Shown piece by piece: positions 40,401-48,030 of a stretch of DNA of 64,000 bases; position 1 is the first letter of the stretch, and every line of letters starts with the position of its first letter. The notes under the pieces were generated by a model that saw only the letters and a list, made by a program, of their open reading frames with translations, had not been told where the DNA came from and did no database searches. Source of the DNA: Sterolibacterium sp. (GTDB lineage: Bacteria > Pseudomonadota > Gammaproteobacteria > Burkholderiales > Rhodocyclaceae); assembly GCA_028713555.1 (NCBI GenBank), contig JAQTOA010000002.1, positions 1-64,000 of the forward strand. The letters run 5' to 3'. Made by a program: the position numbers and the translations under genes.

Positions 40401-40509
40401 GCTTTGTCGCAAGATTGCCGAGCATCATGGTGGTAGGATCTGGGCAGAATCAGCAGGCGAAGGACAGGGTAGCCGGTTCTGCGTTGCGCTGCCACAGGGA
40501 GCATTTTGA
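37483..40509 (+). CDS. Multi-PAS sensor histidine kinase with periplasmic (Cache-like) domain
   Basis: 1008 aa; TM, HAMP, PAS repeats, 'FSYGISHDMRQPLRMIASYLQLL', 'GTGIGLALCRKIAEHHGG'; start could be 37561. Confidence 0.86.
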   Translation: MSHIKYSDLVDIQKLQALLERMAFRISKSFMSMSQLPFRAPLFSSLQLRVTLMTVSVFVAGLWVAALLLVRHQEENLHDMLAAQQVTTARYVAREIDSKIRMRLESLESIAARIPSPIDEIPKLESYLQERRAIYKMFDFGLIVVKPDLSAAYADFPVLPGRRTSNRQLAPFADVARTGRPSVGEPHIGRYSESPMVPMAVPIKDDQGRMRGILAGITSIDAPFFLEPLSQYRQAQGGSIEIVAPRSGLMLAGSDRRNIMKPMPAAGTVPLDDRLVAQEGSLVGLNAQGVEELASSYRISSSDWFVIVRLPTTEAFAPVRTLQAQVLAIAAALSLIVGLLTALLVRYALHPVKLLAIDMNSMSRGVKSLHALPVLRQDEVGNLVDSFNRFQASLLSEQAAQREGEERLRTLIEAIPDAVQFKDRDGRWLVFNRTAQCSFGLEHVDCQGKSDVELAQLAPPSFRDPLLQCRATDELVWQAGTLSRVEEVITLPDASILTFDVTKVPLFESDGARKGLVIIGRDITAARRAETELQQLGEAVRQCSEAIILVDETLHFQYINPAFERLLGYTLDEVRGRSLSLLVPDDPALRETNAIILGGPFTGERLRRAKDGRVVPVLLNIAPIRLADGRRIGLVGTMTDLTHIKQVEARLESERTHLRTLVQTIPDMVWLKDPNGIYLACNPEFERFFGAPEAEIIGKTDYDFVAAELADFFRKKDREAMAAGRPSVNEEWITYASNGHRALLETIKTPMSDGTGRMMGVLGIARNITERKQAEAELKRSNAELEQFSYGISHDMRQPLRMIASYLQLLDKELADQLDDEKRKFLNFAKDGAKRLDQMLVGLLEYSRVGRKGEPPVWIESRAVLDEALLFLRPAVAEAQAIVRVEGDWPRILASPDEMLRLMQNLLGNALKYRVPGRTPEVAVTGEIVGKEWCMCVADNGIGIIPDQIGRLFQVFQRLQSRAVYEGTGIGLALCRKIAEHHGGRIWAESAGEGQGSRFCVALPQGAF

Positions 40510-40710
40510 ATGCTCCCCATAACGCCTGGTACGCGCACCTGAAAAACCTCAGTGACCGGCCCTGGTGGATTGCCGCGATGGTATCGTTGGGCATCACCTT
40601 GTTCGAATATCTGCTACAGGTGCCCGACAATCGAATTGGTCATCAAGCCTTGGATCTGGGCCAGTTGAAAATAATGCAGGAAGCCATCATTGTTTTGATT
40701 TACAACCAAT
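40506..40710 (+). pseudogene. Truncated DUF486-family (small multidrug transporter-like) gene
   Basis: 'AWYAHLKNLSDRPWWIAAMVSLGITLFEYLLQVPDNRIGHQALDLGQLKIMQEAI' resembles DUF486 but lacks a normal N-terminus and runs into the arsA 3' end. Confidence 0.6.
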
Positions 40711-42564
40711 GCCATCGCGTTCCATACGGGCAGCTATTGATGTTTGGAGTTGATGGACAACGTGCTGATCTGAAGTCAATTGCGCCAAGCCCTTTGCGCC
40801 GATCGGCGCTTCCGGCAACCAGGGAATCAGGGCGCAGCGTGAAGAGAGCTTATCGGCCACGCGCCGGATGAACGGGATCTCGTAGTGGCCGCACTGGGCC
40901 AGCAAAGGATTGCGGGTGCCGCTGGCGAGCAGGCTTTGATTGATCACCCAGGCGAAGGGCTGAATCCCGGCGCGCAGCAGATCATCTTGCAGGCGCTCTG
41001 CCTCGTGCACCGGCGTGGCTTCCGGCAGGGTGACGATCAGCACCTTGGTGAAATCCGCGTCGCGCAGGCGCGGCAGCAGGCTACGCACGGCTTCCGGCAT
41101 GTCGCCCTGAGTACGCAGGACTTCCCGGTGGTAAGACTCGGCGGCATCGAGCAACAGAATGGTGTGCCCGGTGGGCGCCGTATCGAGGACCACAAAGCCT
41201 TCCTTGCCGGCATCGACTGCCCGCGCGAAGGCACGGAACACGGCGATTTCCTCGGTGCAAGGCGAACGCAAATCTTCTTCGAGCATGGCGCGGCCATTCA
41301 GGTCGAGATGGCTGCCGGCCTTGGCGAGAACTTCGGCGGTGTATTGGGCGATTTCCGCGGCCGGGTCGATGCGGCTGACATTTAATAGGGCGATGCTTTC
41401 GCCCACCGCGGCAGCCACGTGAGCGGCCGGGTCAGTCGTCGAGAGCTGCACCGGGAAGCCGCGCCGGGCAAGCGCCATGGCGATGGCCGCGGCGACCGTG
41501 GTCTTACCCACGCCACCCTTGCCCATGGCCATGATGACCCCGCGTCCGGCCTTGGCGATTTCATCGACCAGCACGCTGAGTGGTCCAGGTAGCCGAGTCG
41601 TGGCTGCATTGGATGGAACCGACAAATTGGCCATATCCGGGTAAGCCATCAGGCGCAGCGCAGGCAGTCCCACGGTGCCTAGTGGCAGGAAGGGGGTCAC
41701 GGTGCGTGGCAAGTGGCTCAGTCCTGGCGGCACGGCGGCAAGTGCCGCATTGGCTCGCCGCATCATGGCATTGGCAATGGAGTCGTCGGCGCGATCAGTG
41801 GAAAACAGGCCATTGATGGCGAGTTGCAGGTTGCTGACGCCGAGTTCAACCAACTCCGCACGGGTGCGTTCCGCCTCGCGCAGGGCCGAGGTGTCGGGGC
41901 GGCTGACGAGGATCACGGCGGTGCTGGCGGGGTCGCAGAGCCGTTCGACGGTAGCGGCATACAGCGCCTTCTGTTTTTCCAGTCCGGCCAGCGGGCCGAG
42001 ACAGGATGCGCCGCTGTCAGAGGAGGCGATGAATTCGCTCCAGGCCGAAGGCAGCGTCAGCAGCCGCAAGGTGTGGCCGGTCGGCGCCGTGTCGAAAATG
42101 ACGTGATCGAATTCTGCAGTGGCCTGCGGTTGGCCGAGCAGTTTCGAGAACTCGTCGAAGGCGGCGATCTCGACCGTGCACGCGCCGGAAAACTGCTCTT
42201 CCATGCTGGCAATCGCCGCAGCCGGAAGCACGCCCCGGTAGGGCGCCACCATGCGTTCGCGATAATCCCGGGCCGAAGCTTCGGGATCGATGTTGAGGGC
42301 ATAAAGACCGGCGGCATCGGGGATGGCCGTCGGTTGCGCACCGAGGCTGACGCCCAGCACTTCATCCAGATTGGAGGCCGGATCGGTACTGACGATCAGC
42401 ACCTGTTTGCCGGCTTCGGCCAGCGCCAGACCGGTGGCGCAGGACAGCGAGGTCTTGCCCACGCCGCCCTTGCCGGTAAAAAATAAGTGGCGGGTGGTCG
42501 CCTTGGGCAAGCTCACGACGAAGTTCTCAGCAGCAGCCGGATTTCGGATTGCAGGCACCGGCAA
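40687..42564 (-). CDS. arsA: Arsenite-transporting ATPase ArsA (tandem NBDs)
   Basis: Two P-loops 'FFTGKGGVGKTSLSCATG' and 'IMAMGKGGVGKTTVAAAIA', two 'DTAPTGHT' motifs. Confidence 0.94.
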   Translation of the reverse strand: MPVPAIRNPAAAENFVVSLPKATTRHLFFTGKGGVGKTSLSCATGLALAEAGKQVLIVSTDPASNLDEVLGVSLGAQPTAIPDAAGLYALNIDPEASARDYRERMVAPYRGVLPAAAIASMEEQFSGACTVEIAAFDEFSKLLGQPQATAEFDHVIFDTAPTGHTLRLLTLPSAWSEFIASSDSGASCLGPLAGLEKQKALYAATVERLCDPASTAVILVSRPDTSALREAERTRAELVELGVSNLQLAINGLFSTDRADDSIANAMMRRANAALAAVPPGLSHLPRTVTPFLPLGTVGLPALRLMAYPDMANLSVPSNAATTRLPGPLSVLVDEIAKAGRGVIMAMGKGGVGKTTVAAAIAMALARRGFPVQLSTTDPAAHVAAAVGESIALLNVSRIDPAAEIAQYTAEVLAKAGSHLDLNGRAMLEEDLRSPCTEEIAVFRAFARAVDAGKEGFVVLDTAPTGHTILLLDAAESYHREVLRTQGDMPEAVRSLLPRLRDADFTKVLIVTLPEATPVHEAERLQDDLLRAGIQPFAWVINQSLLASGTRNPLLAQCGHYEIPFIRRVADKLSSRCALIPWLPEAPIGAKGLAQLTSDQHVVHQLQTSIAARMERDGIGCKSKQ

Positions 42565-42898
42565 CCACCCTGATGCGGGGTTTCTCCGCGGTCGTCAGGG
42601 TGATGCCCAGCTTCTGAACCAGCTGGATGCGCGAAGGATACATGCCGGTGGAAACGATGTGCCCATCGACCAGCAATATCGGCAGGCGATCCATCCCCGC
42701 TTCCATTTCCTTGACGATCGCGGCATTGCCGGCGAAGGCCTGCGGTTCCTGGGACAGGTTGTAGCGCTTGACCTGAATATCATGCTCTGCCAGCCATTGC
42801 AGGTCGGCCGAGAACTGGACCAGTACCGGGTCAACTTCCACACCGCAAACGCCGGTCGAACAGCACATCGCGGGATCGAAAACTTCGAGCTTCTTCAT
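42527..42898 (-). CDS. arsD: Arsenite metallochaperone ArsD
   Basis: 123 aa; 'MKKLEVFDPAMCCSTGVCGVEVDPVLVQFSADLQWL', C-terminal CC. Confidence 0.95.
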   Translation of the reverse strand: MKKLEVFDPAMCCSTGVCGVEVDPVLVQFSADLQWLAEHDIQVKRYNLSQEPQAFAGNAAIVKEMEAGMDRLPILLVDGHIVSTGMYPSRIQLVQKLGITLTTAEKPRIRVVAGACNPKSGCC

Positions 42899-42931
42899 GG
42901 CATTTCCTCTCTTGTTGCCAGCCCTTGCGTC

Positions 42932-44002
42932 CTACCCATGACTGGGTAATTGGGCTGATGTCGAAACAAAATACTTCCTCTGAAACCATAGCGAGACATT
43001 GACCAAACCGATCATTACCGGCACTTCGACCAGGGGTCCGATCACCGCCGCAAAAGCGACACCCGAGTTGATGCCGTAAACCGCCACGGCAACCGCGATG
43101 GCCAGTTCGAAATTGTTGCTGGCGGCGGTGAACGAGAGGGTGGCACTCTTTTCATAACTGGCCCCGAGGCGCATGCTCATGAAGAACGAGAACACGAACA
43201 TCACCACGAAGTAGATCAGCAACGGAATGGCGATGCGCACCACATCCAGCGGAATGCCGATGATCAGCTTGCCCTTCAGGCTGAACATCACCACGATGGT
43301 AAACAGCAGCGCGGCCAGGGTGATCGGTCCGATCTTCGGCACGAAATGGGCGTGATACCAATCCTTGGTGACAAAGCGTAGCATGATCACGCGCGTCAGC
43401 ACGCCGGCTATGCAGGGGATGCCCAGATAGATGAAGACACTCTCGGCGATCTGCCTGATCGAGATATCGACCACCGAGCCGGACAGCCCGAAGAACGGCG
43501 GCAACACCGTGATGAACAGCCAGGCATAGACACTGAAGAACAGCACCTGGAAAATCGAATTGAAGGCCACCAGGCCGGCCGCGTACTCGGTCGAGCCCTT
43601 GGCGAGCTCGTTCCAGACAATCACCATGGCGATGCAACGCGCCAGGCCGATCATGATCAGGCCCACCATGTATTCCGGCTGGTCCTGCAAAAAAATCAGC
43701 GCCAGTGCAAACATCAGCAGCGGCCCGACGATCCAGTTCTGCACCAGGGAAAGGCCCAGCACCTTCCAGTCTCGAAATACGTCGGGCAAATCCTCGTAAC
43801 GCACCTTGGCGAAGGGCGGGTACATCATCAGGATCAGTCCGACGGCAATCGGAATGTTGGTGGTGCCAACCTGGAAACTGTTGATGAATGCCTCGATGCC
43901 TGGCACGAAGAAGCCAAGCCCAACCCCGAGCGCCATCGCTGCAAATATCCAGACGGTCAGGTATCGATCAAGAAATGAAAGCCTTTTTGTCAGGGTACTC
44001 AT
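42932..44002 (-). CDS. acr3: ACR3-family arsenite efflux permease
   Basis: 356 aa; '[46 protein letters not shown]' region as read in ORF ([14 protein letters not shown]...). Confidence 0.93.
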   Translation of the reverse strand: MSTLTKRLSFLDRYLTVWIFAAMALGVGLGFFVPGIEAFINSFQVGTTNIPIAVGLILMMYPPFAKVRYEDLPDVFRDWKVLGLSLVQNWIVGPLLMFALALIFLQDQPEYMVGLIMIGLARCIAMVIVWNELAKGSTEYAAGLVAFNSIFQVLFFSVYAWLFITVLPPFFGLSGSVVDISIRQIAESVFIYLGIPCIAGVLTRVIMLRFVTKDWYHAHFVPKIGPITLAALLFTIVVMFSLKGKLIIGIPLDVVRIAIPLLIYFVVMFVFSFFMSMRLGASYEKSATLSFTAASNNFELAIAVAVAVYGINSGVAFAAVIGPLVEVPVMIGLVNVSLWFQRKYFVSTSAQLPSHG

Positions 44003-44011
44003 GTGTAGCCC

Positions 44012-44371
44012 CTAGCGGACGGGTTTTGTGCTTGCGCGACGGCGTTTCGCCGTGCTGTTGGCAGCCATGGTCTTGGGCAGACAACTGCCGCCGTTGCAGC
44101 AGTTCTGGGTCAGGAAGGCGAGCAGGTCGTCCATCTCGGTGTAATCGGCGGCGTAATAAATGAAGCGGCTTTCCTGCCGCCCGGCAATCAGCCCCACCCG
44201 GCTCAGATGCGCTAGATGGAAGGACAGCGTGGCCGGCGCCAGAGCCAACTCTTCGCCGATGACGCCGGCGCTGAGGCCCTGCGGTCCGGCTTGCACCAGC
44301 AGGCGAAAGACGCTGAGACGCTTTTCGTGTCCGAGTGCGGCAAGTCGCGATGTGGCATCTTTTGTTTTCAT
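44012..44371 (-). CDS. arsR: ArsR-family arsenic-responsive repressor
   Basis: Start MKTKDATSRLAALGHEKRLSVFRLLVQAG at 44371; wHTH 'IGEELALAPATLSFHLAHLSRVGLI'; Cys near C-terminus. Confidence 0.88.
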   Translation of the reverse strand: MKTKDATSRLAALGHEKRLSVFRLLVQAGPQGLSAGVIGEELALAPATLSFHLAHLSRVGLIAGRQESRFIYYAADYTEMDDLLAFLTQNCCNGGSCLPKTMAANSTAKRRRASTKPVR

Positions 44372-44391
44372 GTTTCGAGTATTGTCGAAAC
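44372..44391. promoter_or_regulatory. Candidate ArsR operator, perfect dyad GTTTCGA-GTATTG-TCGAAAC
   Basis: Direct reading; abuts arsR start codon. Confidence 0.6.
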
Positions 44392-44885
44392 GACAGGCAA
44401 AGTCAAATAATGCTTTTTCGTTGACCCCAAGGGGATTGCGAGATCCGTCGATCCGGCACAAGGCAGAGAAATACCGGTATTCGATTGTCGTGATCTATAT
44501 GGCATTGGCATGGCGCAATGCAGCGAGTTTGTGGAGTGGCAATGCTGTCGCGATCACGCCGTGCCAGCCCGGTGTCGACCGGCAAGAGACGTTCGGCCTT
44601 CGACGCCATGACAGTCAGCGATCTGGGGTGGAGCCGTTACTCGCTAATTTTCTGCGAACTGCGGCTCTTCGGCCATAACGGCGGTTCGCGATCGATTGAA
44701 GAACAATTCTGAGCAGCAGCTTCGAACGTCTGCTTACCGGCAAGCCGTGGGTCCGCACCCGACCCACACCGGCCGGTCGATCCCTCAGAAGTTCAAGGAC
44801 AGGTTACTGAGCGAAGCAGTCACCCGACGCGGCAACCGACAGGTAGAATCCTGCTTTGTCTAGTTCACTGAACTTGAGATGACTG

Positions 44886-46988
44886 ATGGGCATCTTCCTG
44901 CGATTTCTGTTGCTGGTTGCTTCCATTTCCTGTGGTCTTGCGTATGCCGCCGACGGCCGCAACCTTGGGGTACGAGCGACCGCAGTCCGCGTTGCCCTTG
45001 TTATTGGCAATTCATCCTATCCCGGTAGTGCCGCCCTCAAGAACCCGGCCAACGATGCCACAGACGTTGCCGGAAAGTTGAGAAGACTGAACTTCAACGT
45101 CACCCTTAAGACGAATGTTGGCCTGAAGGAAATGCTCCGCGCCCTGACTGCGTTCGGTGACAAGGTGCAACAAGGGAGCGAAGTACTCTTCTTCTATGCT
45201 GGGCACGGCATGCAGGTGCATGGCAAGAACTACTTGATTCCTGTCGACGCGGAGATCAAGAGCGAAGGCTCAGTCAGCAGCGAGGCTGTTGATGTGGACC
45301 AACTTCTCGATAAATTAGCTCAGGCCAGATTGTCAATCGTCATTCTTGATGCATGCCGGAACAATCCCTTCGAGCGACGTTTCCGTGGCAGCGGCCAGGG
45401 TTTGGCACAGATCAATGCGCCCACGGGGACATTGATCGCCTATGCAACGGCACCGGGCAAAGTGGCCTCCGACGGCGAAGGGCGCAATGGCCTATACACG
45501 TCGGAACTGCTGGCCAGCATGGACGTTCCTGGGATCAGGATCGAAGATGTATTCAAGCGCGTCCGCTCCAATGTGGTCAGGAAGAGCAACGAAGCTCAGA
45601 TTCCGTGGGAATCCAGTTCCTTGACTGGCGACTTTTTCTTCATGACAACCGGAGTGGAGAGCGCCCCCGCCATGCAGGCTGCTTCATCGCCATCCGACCC
45701 CACGGCAGTCGAACTGGCTTACTGGAATGGCGTCAAGGACAGTCGCGACACCGATGCTTTCAAGGCCTATCTGGACCAATATCCTGATGGGCGATTCGCG
45801 TCGCTGGCCAAAGTCAGGATGCGCGAGCTGTCGGGCACCCCGCCGGAGGATGGGCAACGCACAAGTGCTACTGATTTCCTGGAAGGCATGTGGGAATACC
45901 AGATGCCCGACAACTACGCCCACGTCCAGGTGTATTGGAATCCCAAGGCGGCACAGTACGAAGCCATCTTGATGCACCACGGAAAGATTTCCCAGTGGGT
46001 GGGCTTCGTGATGGGCGAAGTGGTGTGGAAGGCCAAGCCGACAAGTGACCCCAAGCGCTTACAAGAAAGCCAGTTGACCCGGGTTGGCTCCAATGGCGTT
46101 TCGATCAGCCAGCAATGGCTGGAGGGCGAACTCCATCTCGATCGTTCCAGTCCCGACGAACTCGTAACCTCGTTCGGGAAGCTGAGACGCATCGGGCCAG
46201 GTTCCGGTGCAGGTACCCAGACGGCCGGTCGACAGGAAAAAGGCGTGGTGGAGAGAGCTTTAGCCGGCAGGTGGGTCGCGCAGGACGGAGCAATATACCA
46301 ATTGGCTCAGGATGGTACCCGGCTGACGCTGAGAACCGATAGCCGTCCGATATCCGATGATGAGGTTCGCTCCACCTACACCCTGGTCGGCAACGTTCCG
46401 ATCACCCAACCCAACCATGCGGAATTCCATCTGCTATTGGATGGCAAGCGATTGAGTGGCAGCTGGAATCGCGCGCCGATTCCAGCGGAAAAATGCATCG
46501 TTCCCGCCGCCACCTCTCAGGTCGAAGGCGAGTTGAAGGACAGGGAAGGTACGATGGCACTACGCTACGCGCGGACGAGCTACAAAGCCGCGACCCAACT
46601 GGCCCTTCTGGGAGACGATACTTGCTCCGGGGTGGCCACTCTTGGCACAAAAACCGTCGAAGACGTTCTTTATGGTCCTCTTGGGCGAGGCGGAATTGGT
46701 GGAAGTATCTACGGACTAACCTCGTGGTGGGATGGCGGCATGTCAGCGATCAAGTTCGGCTGGCAGGGGCGTTTGGGTATCCGAGTCCAAGAAGGTTCTT
46801 CGGCGTATCTGGCGGGATTACGAGATAACGATGAAATCCTCGCTATCGATGGCGTATACCTAAAGAACCTCACTGCTGGCGAGGCGATGGTACGACTGCA
46901 TGGTGAGCCGCTCAGCAGCGTCACATTGGAAGTGAAGCGCAAAGACGAAGCAGCACCCGTTTCCTTGAAGGTTCAGCGAGTCGAGTGA
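44886..46988 (+). CDS. Caspase-like (peptidase C14) protein with C-terminal PDZ domain
   Basis: 700 aa; signal peptide; 'VLFFYAGHGMQVHGKNYLIPVDA' (His) and 'IVILDACRNNPF' (Cys); C-terminus 'GRLGIRVQEGSSAYLAGLRDNDEILAIDGVYLKNL' PDZ-like. Confidence 0.85.
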   Translation: MGIFLRFLLLVASISCGLAYAADGRNLGVRATAVRVALVIGNSSYPGSAALKNPANDATDVAGKLRRLNFNVTLKTNVGLKEMLRALTAFGDKVQQGSEVLFFYAGHGMQVHGKNYLIPVDAEIKSEGSVSSEAVDVDQLLDKLAQARLSIVILDACRNNPFERRFRGSGQGLAQINAPTGTLIAYATAPGKVASDGEGRNGLYTSELLASMDVPGIRIEDVFKRVRSNVVRKSNEAQIPWESSSLTGDFFFMTTGVESAPAMQAASSPSDPTAVELAYWNGVKDSRDTDAFKAYLDQYPDGRFASLAKVRMRELSGTPPEDGQRTSATDFLEGMWEYQMPDNYAHVQVYWNPKAAQYEAILMHHGKISQWVGFVMGEVVWKAKPTSDPKRLQESQLTRVGSNGVSISQQWLEGELHLDRSSPDELVTSFGKLRRIGPGSGAGTQTAGRQEKGVVERALAGRWVAQDGAIYQLAQDGTRLTLRTDSRPISDDEVRSTYTLVGNVPITQPNHAEFHLLLDGKRLSGSWNRAPIPAEKCIVPAATSQVEGELKDREGTMALRYARTSYKAATQLALLGDDTCSGVATLGTKTVEDVLYGPLGRGGIGGSIYGLTSWWDGGMSAIKFGWQGRLGIRVQEGSSAYLAGLRDNDEILAIDGVYLKNLTAGEAMVRLHGEPLSSVTLEVKRKDEAAPVSLKVQRVE

Positions 46989-47308
46989 GCTTAAGCAGGT
47001 ACCGATCGCTAATTGAAGTGGTTCGAAAGAAAGTGAGGCTGATCGTCGTCAAGTGTGCGGCCCATTGCAGACTGAAGTCCCACGCCGGATGAAGGTCCGT
47101 TTTGGCTGAGTTGCGGTAGATCGCTATGTTTGTGCGAAGGTCAGCTATCCGAGGTGCTGCTGACTTTCAATTCGCAGATTCTGGTGACCAGCGACAGACC
47201 TCACCTGGCCGAACTGAGGCAGTCAGTTCGGACTGCCCAAGGCGCTCATTTTCAGCGCTGGATCGCACAACCAATTATCAATCACGAAGATCGGATACCC
47301 AAAAATAC

Positions 47309-48010
47309 TCAGGCGGCCAGATCGAACACCAGCACCTCGGCATCGGTGCCGTTCGCGAGCGTGATCCGTCGTTCAGCTTCCAGCATGATGGCGTCGCCGC
47401 TGCCGATGCGCTGGCCATTGACCTCCAGCGTGCCGCGCACCAGATGCACATAGGCTTTGCGGGCCGGGTCCAGTGCGAGCTCCGCAGTCTGGTCGCCATC
47501 GAACAGGCCGGCGTAGACCGCCGCATCGGCATGAATCGTGACCGAGCCCTGCGCCCCGTCGGGCGATGCCACCAGCCGCAGGGTGCCCCGCTTCTGTTCG
47601 GCCGGAATGGTTTTCTGCTCATAGCTCGGCGCGATGCCGTTCATGTTCGGCTCGATCCAGATCTGCAGAAAGTGCGTGGTCTGGCCTTCGGCGTGGTTGA
47701 ACTCGCTGTGCGTCACGCCGCTGCCGGCGCTCATGCGCTGCACGTCGCCGGGCGGGATGCCCTCGACGTTGCCGATGCTGTCCTGGTGCGCCAGCTCGCC
47801 CGACAGCACATAGCTGATGATTTCCATGTCGCGGTGACTATGCTTGCCAAAGCCGGTGCCCGGTGCGACGGTGTCCTCGTTGATAACGCGCAGGTTGCCC
47901 CAGCCCATGTGGACCGGGTCGTAATAGCCGGCAAACGAGAACGAGTGATAGCTCTTGAGCCAGCCGTGGTCCGCGTAGCCGCGGTCTTGCGATTTGCGCA
48001 GGGTAATCAT
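47309..48010 (-). CDS. Pirin family protein (YhhW-like)
   Basis: 233 aa; 'FAGYYDPVHMGWGNLRVINEDTVAPGTGFGKHSHRDMEIISYVLSGELAHQDS'. Confidence 0.92.
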   Translation of the reverse strand: MITLRKSQDRGYADHGWLKSYHSFSFAGYYDPVHMGWGNLRVINEDTVAPGTGFGKHSHRDMEIISYVLSGELAHQDSIGNVEGIPPGDVQRMSAGSGVTHSEFNHAEGQTTHFLQIWIEPNMNGIAPSYEQKTIPAEQKRGTLRLVASPDGAQGSVTIHADAAVYAGLFDGDQTAELALDPARKAYVHLVRGTLEVNGQRIGSGDAIMLEAERRITLANGTDAEVLVFDLAA

Positions 48011-48030
48011 GGATCGGCCTCCTTTTCCTG

